The notes beneath the pieces are model-generated. The model did not search any database. It had not been told where the DNA came from and worked only from the letters and a program-made list of their open reading frames with translations. From Pontibacter sp. G13 (GTDB lineage: Bacteria > Bacteroidota > Bacteroidia > J057), in contig NZ_CP134696.1 of the NCBI RefSeq assembly GCF_031851795.1, positions 1 through 64,000 of the forward strand: 64,000 nt of DNA. The letters are read 5' to 3'. Made by a program: the position numbers and the translations under genes. Shown one piece after another: positions 8,336 to 16,716 of this stretch (position 1 is the first letter of the stretch; each line of letters opens with the position of its first letter).

Positions 8336-10627
8336 TTAATGAATCACCAGCAGTTTTTTCGTGGCAAATACCTCATCAGTGGAAACCAGTACGGTGTAAA
8401 TTCCGCTCTGGAATTGCTGAGTCTGAATCTGGCGGGTCTGCAATCCAGGAGTGATAGCAGAAACCTCATTGTACACTTCCTGACCAGCTGCATTAAAGAT
8501 GCGGATAGACACATCGGAAGCCTTTTCTAGCTCCAGTTCGATTTGCGCCATTTCACGGGCAGGGTTGGGGTACAGGGAGAACAGATTCTGATTTTGCGGA
8601 AGATCGTCAATGGATACCGTGCGTTGTGGCAATGCAAAGGTGTTTCCATCCACATCCGCAACCCAAAGTCCGAATGCTGGCTGGTCTCCTGAGAAGAATC
8701 CGGAAGCAAAAACGAACAGGGAGTTTCCGTCGAGTCCAGTCAAATCGGCATCATAGGAAGCGACAATATTGAGACTATCTTCAGCAGGAGACAAATTGAC
8801 AATCAGCGCAGTAGCTGGGGCGTTTACGTAGTCGGAGAATCCAGTATACGCTACATCATCTACAATTACACCAACTCCGTCGACTGATACGTCTACCGCA
8901 GGAGCATCTGGAGATCCGTGGTGAATCAAGAGATCTACGCCTGTATCGGCGGATTCGCGAACGTTATCTACCGCCAACAATGTGAATGGAGTGGTTTGAT
9001 TGCCAACTACTCCGCTTGCAACAGCGATGTAAGTTTGTCCATTCTCCAATGTTACAGGGAAGTTGACCAAGGTATCGCCAGCGCCAGTAGAGTTGTCCAA
9101 AGCAACACCGATGTTCAATTCAACTTCTGCAGGAGCGTCAATGAAGGGAGTTGCGTCCCGGAAGGCGAAATTGTCAAGCAAGAGGCCGCCATTCAAGTAA
9201 ACATCAACAGTTGGCTCAGGAGAGTTATGTACAACTTGGAGGCGAGCAAGTGCAGTATCAGGGAATTCAACGATGTTTCCATCAGGCAATGCTGCGAACA
9301 ATCCGAAAGCGGGATCGCCAGGTCCGGGAGTCAGGTATCCAGATGCGAATACCAAAGCAGCTCCACCTTTCAATCCGGTCAATTCGGCCCAGTAGCTGGC
9401 AACGATGGTTTCATTGTCCATGCTAGGCGTAATATCCAGTAAGTATGCAGCAGCGGGAACCCCGGTATAGCCTGTTGCTTCTCCATAGGAGAGGTCATCT
9501 ACCAATTGAGCTACGCCTCTTGCAAATACATCTACTTCAGGTGCATCTGTCGATCCGTGGAATACAGCAAAGTCTACATTGGCCGTATCCATCGCCATTT
9601 CCTGAGCATTTTCAATGACAGAGATGGTAAATGGAGTGGCTTGATTTGTGACAATCCCGTGAGCTACAGCGATGTAAGTACCATTGTTGGCAAGTGTCAA
9701 TCCAAAGTTGGCGATGGTGTCATCTACGGACATGGAGTTGGCAGGAGCTACTCCTACTTCCAATTGAACCCCTGCAGGAACGTCGATGAAAGGAGTCGCT
9801 GTACGGAACTCGAAATCGTTGAGCAACAATCCACCATTCACGTAGACGTCAACGGTTGGAGTAGGGGAGTTGTGAACTACTTGGAGACGGGCGAGCGCCG
9901 TATCAGGAAGTTCTACCACTGCACCGCCTGGCAAAGCTGCGAACAAACCAAAAGCAGGTTCTCCAGCACCTGGTGTCAAGAAACCAGAAGCGAATACCGT
10001 AGCGGCAGAGTCAGCCAGTCCTGAAAGGTCAGCTGCATAAGTAGCAACGATGGTGCTGTTGTCATTGGCTGGCGTGATATCCAGAATGTACAGATCTGGA
10101 GCAACTGACAAGTAATCAGTGACATCTCCGAAGGCTGCGCTATCTACCAATGTTCCCACCCCACGAGCAATCACGTCTACAGCAGGTGCATCTGGTGAGC
10201 CATGTACCACCAAGAAGTCAACATCTCCAGCAGCTGAAGACGCTTCGCGTACACCGTCTTTGATGGTCAATTGGAATGGAGTAGTAGGATCGCCTACAAT
10301 TCCATTAGCCATAGCAAAGTATGTTTCGCCAGAAGTCAAGGTTACAGGGAAGTTGACCAAGGTGTCGGCAACCGATGTGCTGGTGCTCAGTGCTACCCCA
10401 ATATTCAGCTGAACGCCAGCTGGAACGGTTACAAATGGAGATGCCGTACGAAAGGCAAAATCATCCAGAGTCAGAACTCCGTTTACATACACGTCCACTG
10501 TAGGACTTGGGGAGTTGTGGATTACTTGCAAGCGAGCGGTTTGGGCGATTGCCGCTTCACATCCCAACAAGCAGATCAATCCTACGATGAGAGGATATAA
10601 CGCTTTTTTCATAGGAAAAGAATTCAT
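8336..10627 (-). CDS. Secreted DUF4397 repeat protein with type IX sorting domain
   Basis: A 763-residue secreted protein. The signal peptide spans about 1-29 (a second ATG at residue 6, MKKALYPL, is an alternative start). Three long repeats begin with ARLQV(I/V)HNSP at residues 31, 246 and 461, an exact 215-residue period. Each has two DUF4397-like halves, one opening with HNSPxPTVDVYxNG and the other with (V/F/H)HGS(P/T)DAPxVDV. Residues about 684-763 form a type IX secretion C-terminal sorting domain (LYPNPA, then KASDVSIRIFNAAGQEV, then SGIYTVLV, ending KKLLVIH). The protein should therefore cross the outer membrane and be attached to or released from the cell surface. DUF4397 units are beta-rich, and adhesion or surface structure is a plausible role. 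A duplicated copy of the gene's 3' end lies downstream. Confidence 0.92.
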   Translation of the reverse strand: MNSFPMKKALYPLIVGLICLLGCEAAIAQTARLQVIHNSPSPTVDVYVNGVLTLDDFAFRTASPFVTVPAGVQLNIGVALSTSTSVADTLVNFPVTLTSGETYFAMANGIVGDPTTPFQLTIKDGVREASSAAGDVDFLVVHGSPDAPAVDVIARGVGTLVDSAAFGDVTDYLSVAPDLYILDITPANDNSTIVATYAADLSGLADSAATVFASGFLTPGAGEPAFGLFAALPGGAVVELPDTALARLQVVHNSPTPTVDVYVNGGLLLNDFEFRTATPFIDVPAGVQLEVGVAPANSMSVDDTIANFGLTLANNGTYIAVAHGIVTNQATPFTISVIENAQEMAMDTANVDFAVFHGSTDAPEVDVFARGVAQLVDDLSYGEATGYTGVPAAAYLLDITPSMDNETIVASYWAELTGLKGGAALVFASGYLTPGPGDPAFGLFAALPDGNIVEFPDTALARLQVVHNSPEPTVDVYLNGGLLLDNFAFRDATPFIDAPAEVELNIGVALDNSTGAGDTLVNFPVTLENGQTYIAVASGVVGNQTTPFTLLAVDNVRESADTGVDLLIHHGSPDAPAVDVSVDGVGVIVDDVAYTGFSDYVNAPATALIVNLSPAEDSLNIVASYDADLTGLDGNSLFVFASGFFSGDQPAFGLWVADVDGNTFALPQRTVSIDDLPQNQNLFSLYPNPAREMAQIELELEKASDVSIRIFNAAGQEVYNEVSAITPGLQTRQIQTQQFQSGIYTVLVSTDEVFATKKLLVIH
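8624..10537 (-). repeat. Three tandem 645-bp coding repeats
   Basis: Units correspond to residues 31-245 (10537-9893), 246-460 (9892-9248) and 461-668 (9247-8624). The first two have identical length, 215 codons. Unit boundaries were set at the shared ARLQV motif. DNA similarity between units is visible, for example in the HNSP-PTVDVYxNG region. Confidence 0.85.
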
Positions 10628-11027
10628 GAAATGATAAGTTTTGTTGAGGGTCGAAAAACGCTGGATATGGGGACTAACTGTACATTCTTCTCTTAGGCGA
10701 TTTTCTCTTCAGTGGACAATCAATTGATTCGCAGTCTGAATTGAATGAAAATGGAATCGATTTGCACTGGCAGAGAAAAAGAACGGGTGTCACGAATATT
10801 GCTTTGCGTTTAACGATTTGCACACATCTCAATATCCGTTTTGGGACACAGTTCGTTTAATCTTTTCGTCTAAAAATTAAACATAATGACTAATCGTTTT
10901 TCCAGCCTTTTGGTTTTGGAAAATGATGAACACTATTGCAGCTTCTAGCATTATGAAATGATCAAAATTGAAAAACAATATTGATTTATAGGTAGTTAAC
11001 TAAATGATTTAAGAATAATTCTGCCAA
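10628..11027. other. Divergent intergenic region, AT-rich
   Basis: These 400 bp separate the divergent DUF4397 gene and a hypothetical gene. They become strongly AT-rich after about 10860. No convincing ORF, tRNA or strong hairpin was seen. Promoters for both neighbours should lie here, but I found no clear TAnnTTTG element. Confidence 0.6.
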
Positions 11028-12275
11028 ATGACCTCTTCCCAAAAGACCCAAATTACCCGAATTCAGGCCTTTAGTGCGCAGGAATTCAACCGATTTCGAC
11101 GATTTCTAAGGTTCTACTTTGTTCGTTCATTCGACTCATTTGATCAACTAACAAGATTCTATAGAGCGATTGATCCAGCGATCAGCCCTGAACTTTTCCA
11201 ACAAAAAATTCAGAGATTCCTACCCAGTACGAGTATTGATCGTCTCCACCAGCTAAATTCCCGCCTCGGCAAATCAATTTTGGCTTATTGCTCAATGGAT
11301 AGGCACGAAGATGTCAAATCGCCCATTAACGATAGGGAAATTCCCAACGCTCGCCTTTCCACAAATCCTACCGTTTTGGAGGAAGAGGTGATTTCCCTTG
11401 CATGTAAGCTATTGATTCTGGAATTATCGGGCGAAACCCCTTCCGCTCCGATTTCTGGCTGGATACTAGCCTATCCGGTCCCTGATGAATCCAAGGGCCT
11501 AGGGGAGTTACTTGATCTGCTGAAAGAATTGAAAAAACGCACATGGGTGTATGCGGACCTCAGATCTTGGCTAGAAAATTCCGCTGAAATCATCCCCAGT
11601 CCTTTAAGAGAGAAGCTTTATCTAGCCATTCATCGTCAATTCTCCCTGCAAACGACCGAATTTTCCCTAGATGCGATTGCCCTTTGGCATTGGACCATGA
11701 ATCAGATTCCCATTGGGGCCCTGCCTCCTTCAGCGTTTTGTCGGTTATTGGATGAATGCCTGCTTCACGGTGCCTTCGTGTGGCATGCCGAATTGGTTGC
11801 TCGATTTAGAGAATCCTCATCAGGCGATGCTGGATGGCTCATGCTTCATGATGCACTTTCATTGATTGGCCAGGGAGCGTACTCCGCTGCCATTCGGATT
11901 CTGGTTCAAATCTCATCCCCAGACAAGGAATTGAAAATGCGGATCTGGGCCACCAAGCTCTTGATCTGGGTCAGAATAGGGGAGTGGGATCAAATCGCTT
12001 TCGGAGTAGCCGCCTTCAATGCCTTTCTCCGAAGAAATCCTGCATTGGTGAGAGGTCGTGCAATATGGCTAAACAAATACCTGAAAGTCCTCAAGAAGAT
12101 CAGCAAAAAAAATGTGGGACCGAAACCTGCTCCCGCATTGTTTCGGTCCCACGAATGGAGTGTCTTGGAATCCGCACTGTCCGAAAGCTTTCAGACGATG
12201 GGGAATTTTCTGATCAAGGCCGTTTTGCCATCAGATCAAGTAGCTCGCGAACCTCTTCCACAGAACGGATCTTGA
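11028..12275 (+). CDS. Hypothetical protein, helical
   Basis: A 415-residue protein of unknown function with no signal peptide and no transmembrane segment. The N-terminal part (about 12-85) reads FSAQEFNRFRRFLRFYFVRSFDSFDQLTRFYRAI and so on. This resembles a Bacteroidota-restricted hypothetical family whose members begin with a similar (L/F)-S-x-x-E-x-x-R-F motif and appear as helical-repeat proteins; I assign it only tentatively. The middle and C-terminal parts are rich in Leu, Trp and Arg, as in helical repeats. The last 62 bp overlap, in convergent orientation, the 3' end of the trehalose synthase gene, so its C-terminal tail is encoded antisense to a conserved enzyme. No separate terminator is visible. 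Confidence 0.65.
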   Translation: MTSSQKTQITRIQAFSAQEFNRFRRFLRFYFVRSFDSFDQLTRFYRAIDPAISPELFQQKIQRFLPSTSIDRLHQLNSRLGKSILAYCSMDRHEDVKSPINDREIPNARLSTNPTVLEEEVISLACKLLILELSGETPSAPISGWILAYPVPDESKGLGELLDLLKELKKRTWVYADLRSWLENSAEIIPSPLREKLYLAIHRQFSLQTTEFSLDAIALWHWTMNQIPIGALPPSAFCRLLDECLLHGAFVWHAELVARFRESSSGDAGWLMLHDALSLIGQGAYSAAIRILVQISSPDKELKMRIWATKLLIWVRIGEWDQIAFGVAAFNAFLRRNPALVRGRAIWLNKYLKVLKKISKKNVGPKPAPALFRSHEWSVLESALSESFQTMGNFLIKAVLPSDQVAREPLPQNGS

Positions 12276-14394
12276 GTTTCGCCTCGGTCCGATTCAAGCC
12301 TACCTTGATGGTATTGGCATGAGGAGGCATCGCCTGGAAAGTGTCCTCGTCGGTGTGGTCATCTCCCACGGCTAACAAGAACTCCCAATCTTGACGATTG
12401 AGCCACAAGGAGGCGGCTTTTCCTTTGTTGACTCCGGCATTTCGGACTTCCACTACCTTGTTGCCTTCCAATACCTGGAGATTGTGATTGGCTGTGAGGT
12501 AGATCAACTCTTCTCGGATTTCACGAACCCGATTGGCTCCCAATTCATTGTCGATTCGTCGATAATGCCAAGCCAAGGTGTAGTCTTTTTCCTCGATAAA
12601 CGATCCAGGAGTCCGTTCCACAAGGTTTTCAAGAATCGGGCGGATCATCGGTTTCCAGCTAGCGATCACATCTTGGTTCAGGTTCCATTTTCCTTCTTTC
12701 CATAGCCAAACACCATGCTCGGAAACCAGCTCGATGCCGATATCTCCAAACCATTCACCCAATGTGTAGCGATCGCGACCGCTGATGATCACAACGGTGG
12801 TATTGGGGTGGCTATTGATCTCTGCCAAAGTATCCCTTAATGCCTGATCCGGTTTCGCTGCACCGGGATCATTATGAAATCCAACGAGTGTTCCATCGTA
12901 ATCCAGCAAAAGTAGGCGAGAGCCGGCGGCTTGATATTCCTCAAGCATCGTTTCCCTTCTCTGTGGATTGAGGAGCTTGGTTTCCCGATCCTGTTGGTAT
13001 TTTTTGACTTCCATTTGTTGGTGAATGAAGTTGTTTGCCCAATGCTTCACAGTGTATCGTTTGAGCCGCTTCTGCATCTCTTCGAGGACGGCGATTTGCT
13101 CTTCCTCGGGTTGTTCCAATGCAGTCACAAGTGCTCTCTCGATGTCATAAGGATCATTTGGGTTGATGATGATCGCCTCGGTCAATTCCGTAGCAGCTCC
13201 GGCCATCTCGCTTAGGATGAGAACTCCTGGGCGACTTTCCTGTTTAGCTGCAACAAATTCCTTGGCAACCAGATTCATCCCATCTCTTAGGGGGGTAATG
13301 AGGGCAATGGGCGCAGATTGGTACATGGCCATGAGACTGGAGAATGGGAAAGACCGGTAATAATACCGAACAGGAACCCAATCAAATGTCCCAAATTGTC
13401 CATTGATTCTGCCCACAAGTAGATCAATATCCTCCTTGAGAGAAATGTACTGGTCTACATTGGAGCGCGAAGGAACAACCACCAAAATCAGGCAGACTTT
13501 GCCGATGTATTGTGGGTTATTCTCCAAAAACCACTGGTAAGCCTTGAGTCGCTGAGGAATCCCTTTTGAGTAATCCAATCGGTCAATAGAAAGAATCAGC
13601 TTGACCTGCTGGCTGTACTCACGGATAAAGGCGACTTCATCTGCAATATCTTCAAATGGGGGCGGGAATGCGTATTTCTCATAGTCGATACCCATGGGAA
13701 ACACATCCACATTGACGGGGCGGTTGCTGACCATCAATTGCCCGAAGTTGTGTTCATGGCCGGTAATCCGGTAAACAGCACTCAAGAAGTGCCGCATATA
13801 TCCAAAGGTATGAAATCCAATTTGATCGGCCCCTAATATGCCATCCAGAATTTGCCGGCGCCATGGAAGGGTCCGGAAAACCTCATAGGAAGGGAAGGGG
13901 ATATGTAGGAAAAACCCAATGGAAAGGTCAGGATTATTCTCGCGAAGCATCCCGGGAACAAGCATGAGCTGGTAGTCATGCACCCAAACCATGTCGTCTG
14001 GTTCGAGATGTTTCGCCACAGTCTCCGCAAATCTCCGGTTTACCTCTTGGTAGGATTCCCAATATTTTTCCTCATAGGCTGTATATTCCATGAAATAATG
14101 GAAGTGTGGCCAGATGGTCTTATTGGAAAAGCCCTCATAGAAAAGTTCGACATCGTCCTGTGAAAGGAACACCGGAACCATGCCGTCCTTGGAAAATTGA
14201 TAGGTGATGGACTCCCGTTCCCATTCATCTTCAACGGGTTGTCCCGGCCACCCAATCCAGATCTTTTCGAGTGATGCATCCAGCGAGTTGAGCCCCGTAG
14301 CCAATCCGCCGGCGCTGGGGTGATAGATCAGCTCTCCTTCTTTCCGATTGATCGTAATCGGAAGTCGATTCGAGACGATAATGATTCGTGCCAT
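12214..14394 (-). CDS. otsAB: Bifunctional trehalose-6-phosphate synthase/phosphatase
   Basis: A 726-residue two-domain enzyme. Residues 1-465 are a GT20 trehalose-6-phosphate synthase, which joins UDP-glucose and glucose-6-phosphate: SAGGLATGL at 27-35, VWVHDYQLM at 137-144, the loop RLDYSKG at 272-278 and LRDGMNLVAKEF at 369-380. Residues about 490-726 are a HAD-type trehalose-6-phosphate phosphatase with catalytic DYDGT (Asp498, Asp500), SGRDR and GDDHTDED. The fused architecture is common in Bacteroidota and makes trehalose in two steps, usually as an osmolyte or stress protectant. The gene is transcribed alone and its stop lies inside the 3' end of the opposing hypothetical gene. Confidence 0.96.
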   Translation of the reverse strand: MARIIIVSNRLPITINRKEGELIYHPSAGGLATGLNSLDASLEKIWIGWPGQPVEDEWERESITYQFSKDGMVPVFLSQDDVELFYEGFSNKTIWPHFHYFMEYTAYEEKYWESYQEVNRRFAETVAKHLEPDDMVWVHDYQLMLVPGMLRENNPDLSIGFFLHIPFPSYEVFRTLPWRRQILDGILGADQIGFHTFGYMRHFLSAVYRITGHEHNFGQLMVSNRPVNVDVFPMGIDYEKYAFPPPFEDIADEVAFIREYSQQVKLILSIDRLDYSKGIPQRLKAYQWFLENNPQYIGKVCLILVVVPSRSNVDQYISLKEDIDLLVGRINGQFGTFDWVPVRYYYRSFPFSSLMAMYQSAPIALITPLRDGMNLVAKEFVAAKQESRPGVLILSEMAGAATELTEAIIINPNDPYDIERALVTALEQPEEEQIAVLEEMQKRLKRYTVKHWANNFIHQQMEVKKYQQDRETKLLNPQRRETMLEEYQAAGSRLLLLDYDGTLVGFHNDPGAAKPDQALRDTLAEINSHPNTTVVIISGRDRYTLGEWFGDIGIELVSEHGVWLWKEGKWNLNQDVIASWKPMIRPILENLVERTPGSFIEEKDYTLAWHYRRIDNELGANRVREIREELIYLTANHNLQVLEGNKVVEVRNAGVNKGKAASLWLNRQDWEFLLAVGDDHTDEDTFQAMPPHANTIKVGLNRTEAKLKIRSVEEVRELLDLMAKRP

Positions 14395-14500
14395 ACGTGT
14401 GTGAAGTTAATACCGCCTCAACATTCAACCAAAAAAATTCAGGTTACTGAAAGAAAATTAACAGAGCAGTGTCAAGTTGGATTCTCTTCAGATGATGTAA

Positions 14501-14530
14501 TTGCGATTCTATGAAATATGTGTAGTTTTG
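14501..14530 (+). promoter_or_regulatory. Promoter of mpl
   Basis: TAGTTTTG at 14523-14530 is a perfect TAnnTTTG -7 element, and TTG at 14501-14503 lies 19 bp upstream. The predicted transcript would have a leader of about 35 bases before the ATG at 14571. Confidence 0.6.
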
Positions 14531-14570
14531 CGTGATTCTTGAAGGGAATCGTGAGTAGAATCATTCCTCT

Positions 14571-15917
14571 ATGAATATTCATTTCATTGCTGTAGGAGGT
14601 AGCATCATGCACAGCCTGGCAATCGCACTTAAGCAGGCTGGCCACAACGTTACGGGATCTGACGATCAGATCTACGACCCTGCCAAATCCAAGCTCGCAC
14701 AACATGGCATTCTTCCTGACCGAGAAGGCTGGGACCCGGCTCGCATTACCGAAGACCTAGATGCGGTCATCTTGGGTATGCATGCATTTGATGACAATCC
14801 TGAATTGGCCAAAGCCAGAGCGCTAGGTCTTGATATATATTCTTTCCCCGCTTTCATGTTTGAGCATGCGCGCAACAAACAGCGCGTCGTGATTGCCGGA
14901 AGCTATGGAAAAACGACCATAACCTCGATGATCATGCATGTCCTTCAGGGACTTGGCCTTCCTTTTGACTATTTGGTAGGCGCACAAGTACCTGGGTTTC
15001 AAAATGCCGTGAGATTGTCAGATGATGCGCCAGTTTTGCTCCTTGAAGGAGATGAGTATCTGGCCTCAAAACTCGACCCAAGACCTAAGTTCCTGCTCTA
15101 TCATCCACACATTACGGTGATCTCCGGGATATCCTGGGACCACATCAATGTCTTTCCGACTGAGGAGATGTATGTGGAGCAATTTGGGCTGCTTCTGGAT
15201 TCGATGGACAAGGCGGGAAGCGTCATTTACCATTCGGAAGACAAAGACCTCAGCAAGCTCGTAGAATCTCGACTTGATCCCGATCAGCATTACATATTCC
15301 CTTACAAAACGCCCAAATACCGAGTGAAGGACGGCAAATTTGCCATCACCTTGGAAGGGGAGGAGCGCGCCATGAAAGTCATGGGTAAGCACAATATGGC
15401 CAATATCGCCGCTGCTTGGGGAGTTTGTAGCCTGATGAGTGTTGATGTCAAGGATTTCCTCGACCAGATGGCGACGTTCGAAGGTGCAAAACTCCGACTT
15501 GAATATCTGGAGGAGACCGACCACAAAGTGGTTATCCGGGACTATGCCCACGCTCCAGCCAAAGTTCAGGCCACAGTGGAAGCTGTCAGAGAACGATACA
15601 AACAGGAAAACCTCATTGCCTGTCTTGAGCTGCATTCTTTTAGCAGCCTCAACAAGGACTATCTTCCATACTACAAGGATACGATGAAGGGAGCCGATCA
15701 GCGGATCGTTTACGTGAATCCACATGCTTGGGAAAAAAGGAGAATGCCCGCCCTGAATCAGGCAGATATCACCCAAGCCTTTGGAGATGAGGGACTTACG
15801 TTCGTTACGGATGCCGGTCAGCTCAATGGAATTCTCCAAGGCGCCAAAAATGGCAACGATGTCGTGCTCATGATGAGTAGCGGAAACTTTGGCGGAATCG
15901 ATCTGGATTCCCTGTAG
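14571..15917 (+). CDS. mpl: UDP-N-acetylmuramate:L-Ala-gamma-D-Glu-mDAP ligase (Mpl), Mur ligase family
   Basis: A 448-residue Mur ligase. The N-terminal Rossmann-like domain starts MNIHFIAVGGSIMHSLA, lacking the catalytic features of MurC and matching the Mpl pattern. The ATP-binding loop AGSYGKTT lies at 109-116, and the central domain has the EGDEY motif near 163-167. The C-terminal domain includes DYAHAPAK near 327-334. Mpl reattaches recovered tripeptide to UDP-MurNAc in peptidoglycan recycling. The length is normal. The gene stands alone between a good promoter and a perfect 14-bp terminator stem. A housekeeping MurC role is unlikely from the N-terminal motif, but sequence comparison would be the final test. 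Confidence 0.9.
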   Translation: MNIHFIAVGGSIMHSLAIALKQAGHNVTGSDDQIYDPAKSKLAQHGILPDREGWDPARITEDLDAVILGMHAFDDNPELAKARALGLDIYSFPAFMFEHARNKQRVVIAGSYGKTTITSMIMHVLQGLGLPFDYLVGAQVPGFQNAVRLSDDAPVLLLEGDEYLASKLDPRPKFLLYHPHITVISGISWDHINVFPTEEMYVEQFGLLLDSMDKAGSVIYHSEDKDLSKLVESRLDPDQHYIFPYKTPKYRVKDGKFAITLEGEERAMKVMGKHNMANIAAAWGVCSLMSVDVKDFLDQMATFEGAKLRLEYLEETDHKVVIRDYAHAPAKVQATVEAVRERYKQENLIACLELHSFSSLNKDYLPYYKDTMKGADQRIVYVNPHAWEKRRMPALNQADITQAFGDEGLTFVTDAGQLNGILQGAKNGNDVVLMMSSGNFGGIDLDSL

Positions 15918-15939
15918 CACCCTGATATACAACTCTTTG

Positions 15940-15972
15940 AAGGCGCTCGGTAACCTTTACCGAGCGCCTTTT
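15940..15972 (+). terminator. Rho-independent terminator of mpl
   Basis: Perfect 14-bp stem (AAGGCGCTCGGTAA at 15940-15953 and its complement at 15957-15970) with a 3-nt loop, followed by TT. Confidence 0.85.
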
Positions 15973-16010
15973 GGGTCTCAGGGAGAATAGGGTAGTGGAT
16001 AGTTCAATTT

Positions 16011-16223
16011 TTGAAGGAGATCTTCATTAGCGTTTCATTGGTCAGGCATTTGGCAGGAATCTACCTTGTCAAAACCAGTGTCGGCTGGCCTAGGAAAGCC
16101 ATGCAGTTTTTCCTGTACTTTTTCGGAATAATGTTTATGTCCTTGTATTCGTCCGGGGGAAAGAGAATCGTGATCTACCTAAAAAGGGCTAAAGAGATGA
16201 TTGAGGATTTTGCCAATAAATAG
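16011..16223 (+). CDS. Doubtful small hydrophobic ORF
   Basis: A 70-codon frame with a TTG start and no ATG. The predicted peptide has a hydrophobic stretch (FFLYFFGIMFMSLY) and a basic C-terminus (KRAKEMIEDFANK). It lies in a large non-coding gap next to the structured element. No family is recognised and no terminator is obvious. It may be a remnant of a membrane protein gene or chance. Confidence 0.2.
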   Translation: MKEIFISVSLVRHLAGIYLVKTSVGWPRKAMQFFLYFFGIMFMSLYSSGGKRIVIYLKRAKEMIEDFANK

Positions 16224-16351
16224 CTTATTATCAGAACGTTTAACTCATCAGATTCAACCAGACCATATTTGCCGATAATTTACATTATGTTAAGTTGTGG
16301 CATATCCAACTCTTCCTTTGAGAAGCACTTGATAATAGATAAAAGTGATTA

Positions 16352-16537
16352 TTTGGGTGTGCCTCGGCGTACTGGGCATCATCATCCGATCTTGGGAGGA
16401 TAGTCGCCGAGTCGGGCTGTTCATGGGTCGCTGGCGCTCCGTCCTGCGCCATTCACGGAAATGTTGCTGCAAAAGCTTTTGACCGAAAATCTGGCTCCGG
16501 ACTGCTCCTGAAGTCGCACCATTCCCATCCCTCACAC
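16352..16537 (+). repeat. Structured extragenic element (Bacteroidota type)
   Basis: The element begins TTTGGGTGTGCC and has a perfect inverted repeat CTCGGCG/CGCCGAG (16363-16369 and 16405-16411). TCGGGCTGTTCA follows at 16412-16423, then a GC-rich section, and it ends CCCATCCCTCAC at 16524-16535. From memory, this plan (TTTGGGcGTGCCC, stem, GGTCGGGCTGTCCGC, ending in ATCCCTCACGC) recurs between genes in many Bacteroidota genomes. The function is unknown, and no protein is encoded. Confidence 0.55.
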
Positions 16538-16716
16538 CACACAAGCCATCCGCACCCCAGAAACTGTATGGTCCAAGTTTACCTGCACTGCTTAGGCGAT
16601 CCTCAATTTTCTTGCCCCTCCCCTATTTTCATCCCAGCCAAAAGCTCCATATCCAAACATCCTTGCCCTCAGCGTGGTTAATGGCTGCACTTACAGGTTA
16701 ATAAACCATTGACACC

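Larger units (their letters stand above)
15973..16716. other. Large intergenic region holding a structured element
   Basis: About 740 bp without a convincing gene. It contains a doubtful 70-codon frame (16011-16223) and a GC-richer structured element (16352-16537). The remainder to 16716 is presumed leader of the VOC lipoprotein gene. Confidence 0.6.

Noticed and set aside
8918-10600. Several plus-strand frames of 90-174 codons opposite the DUF4397 gene
   Set aside because: They are antisense shadows of a long repeat-rich coding sequence whose codon bias keeps the opposite frames open. No motifs were seen.
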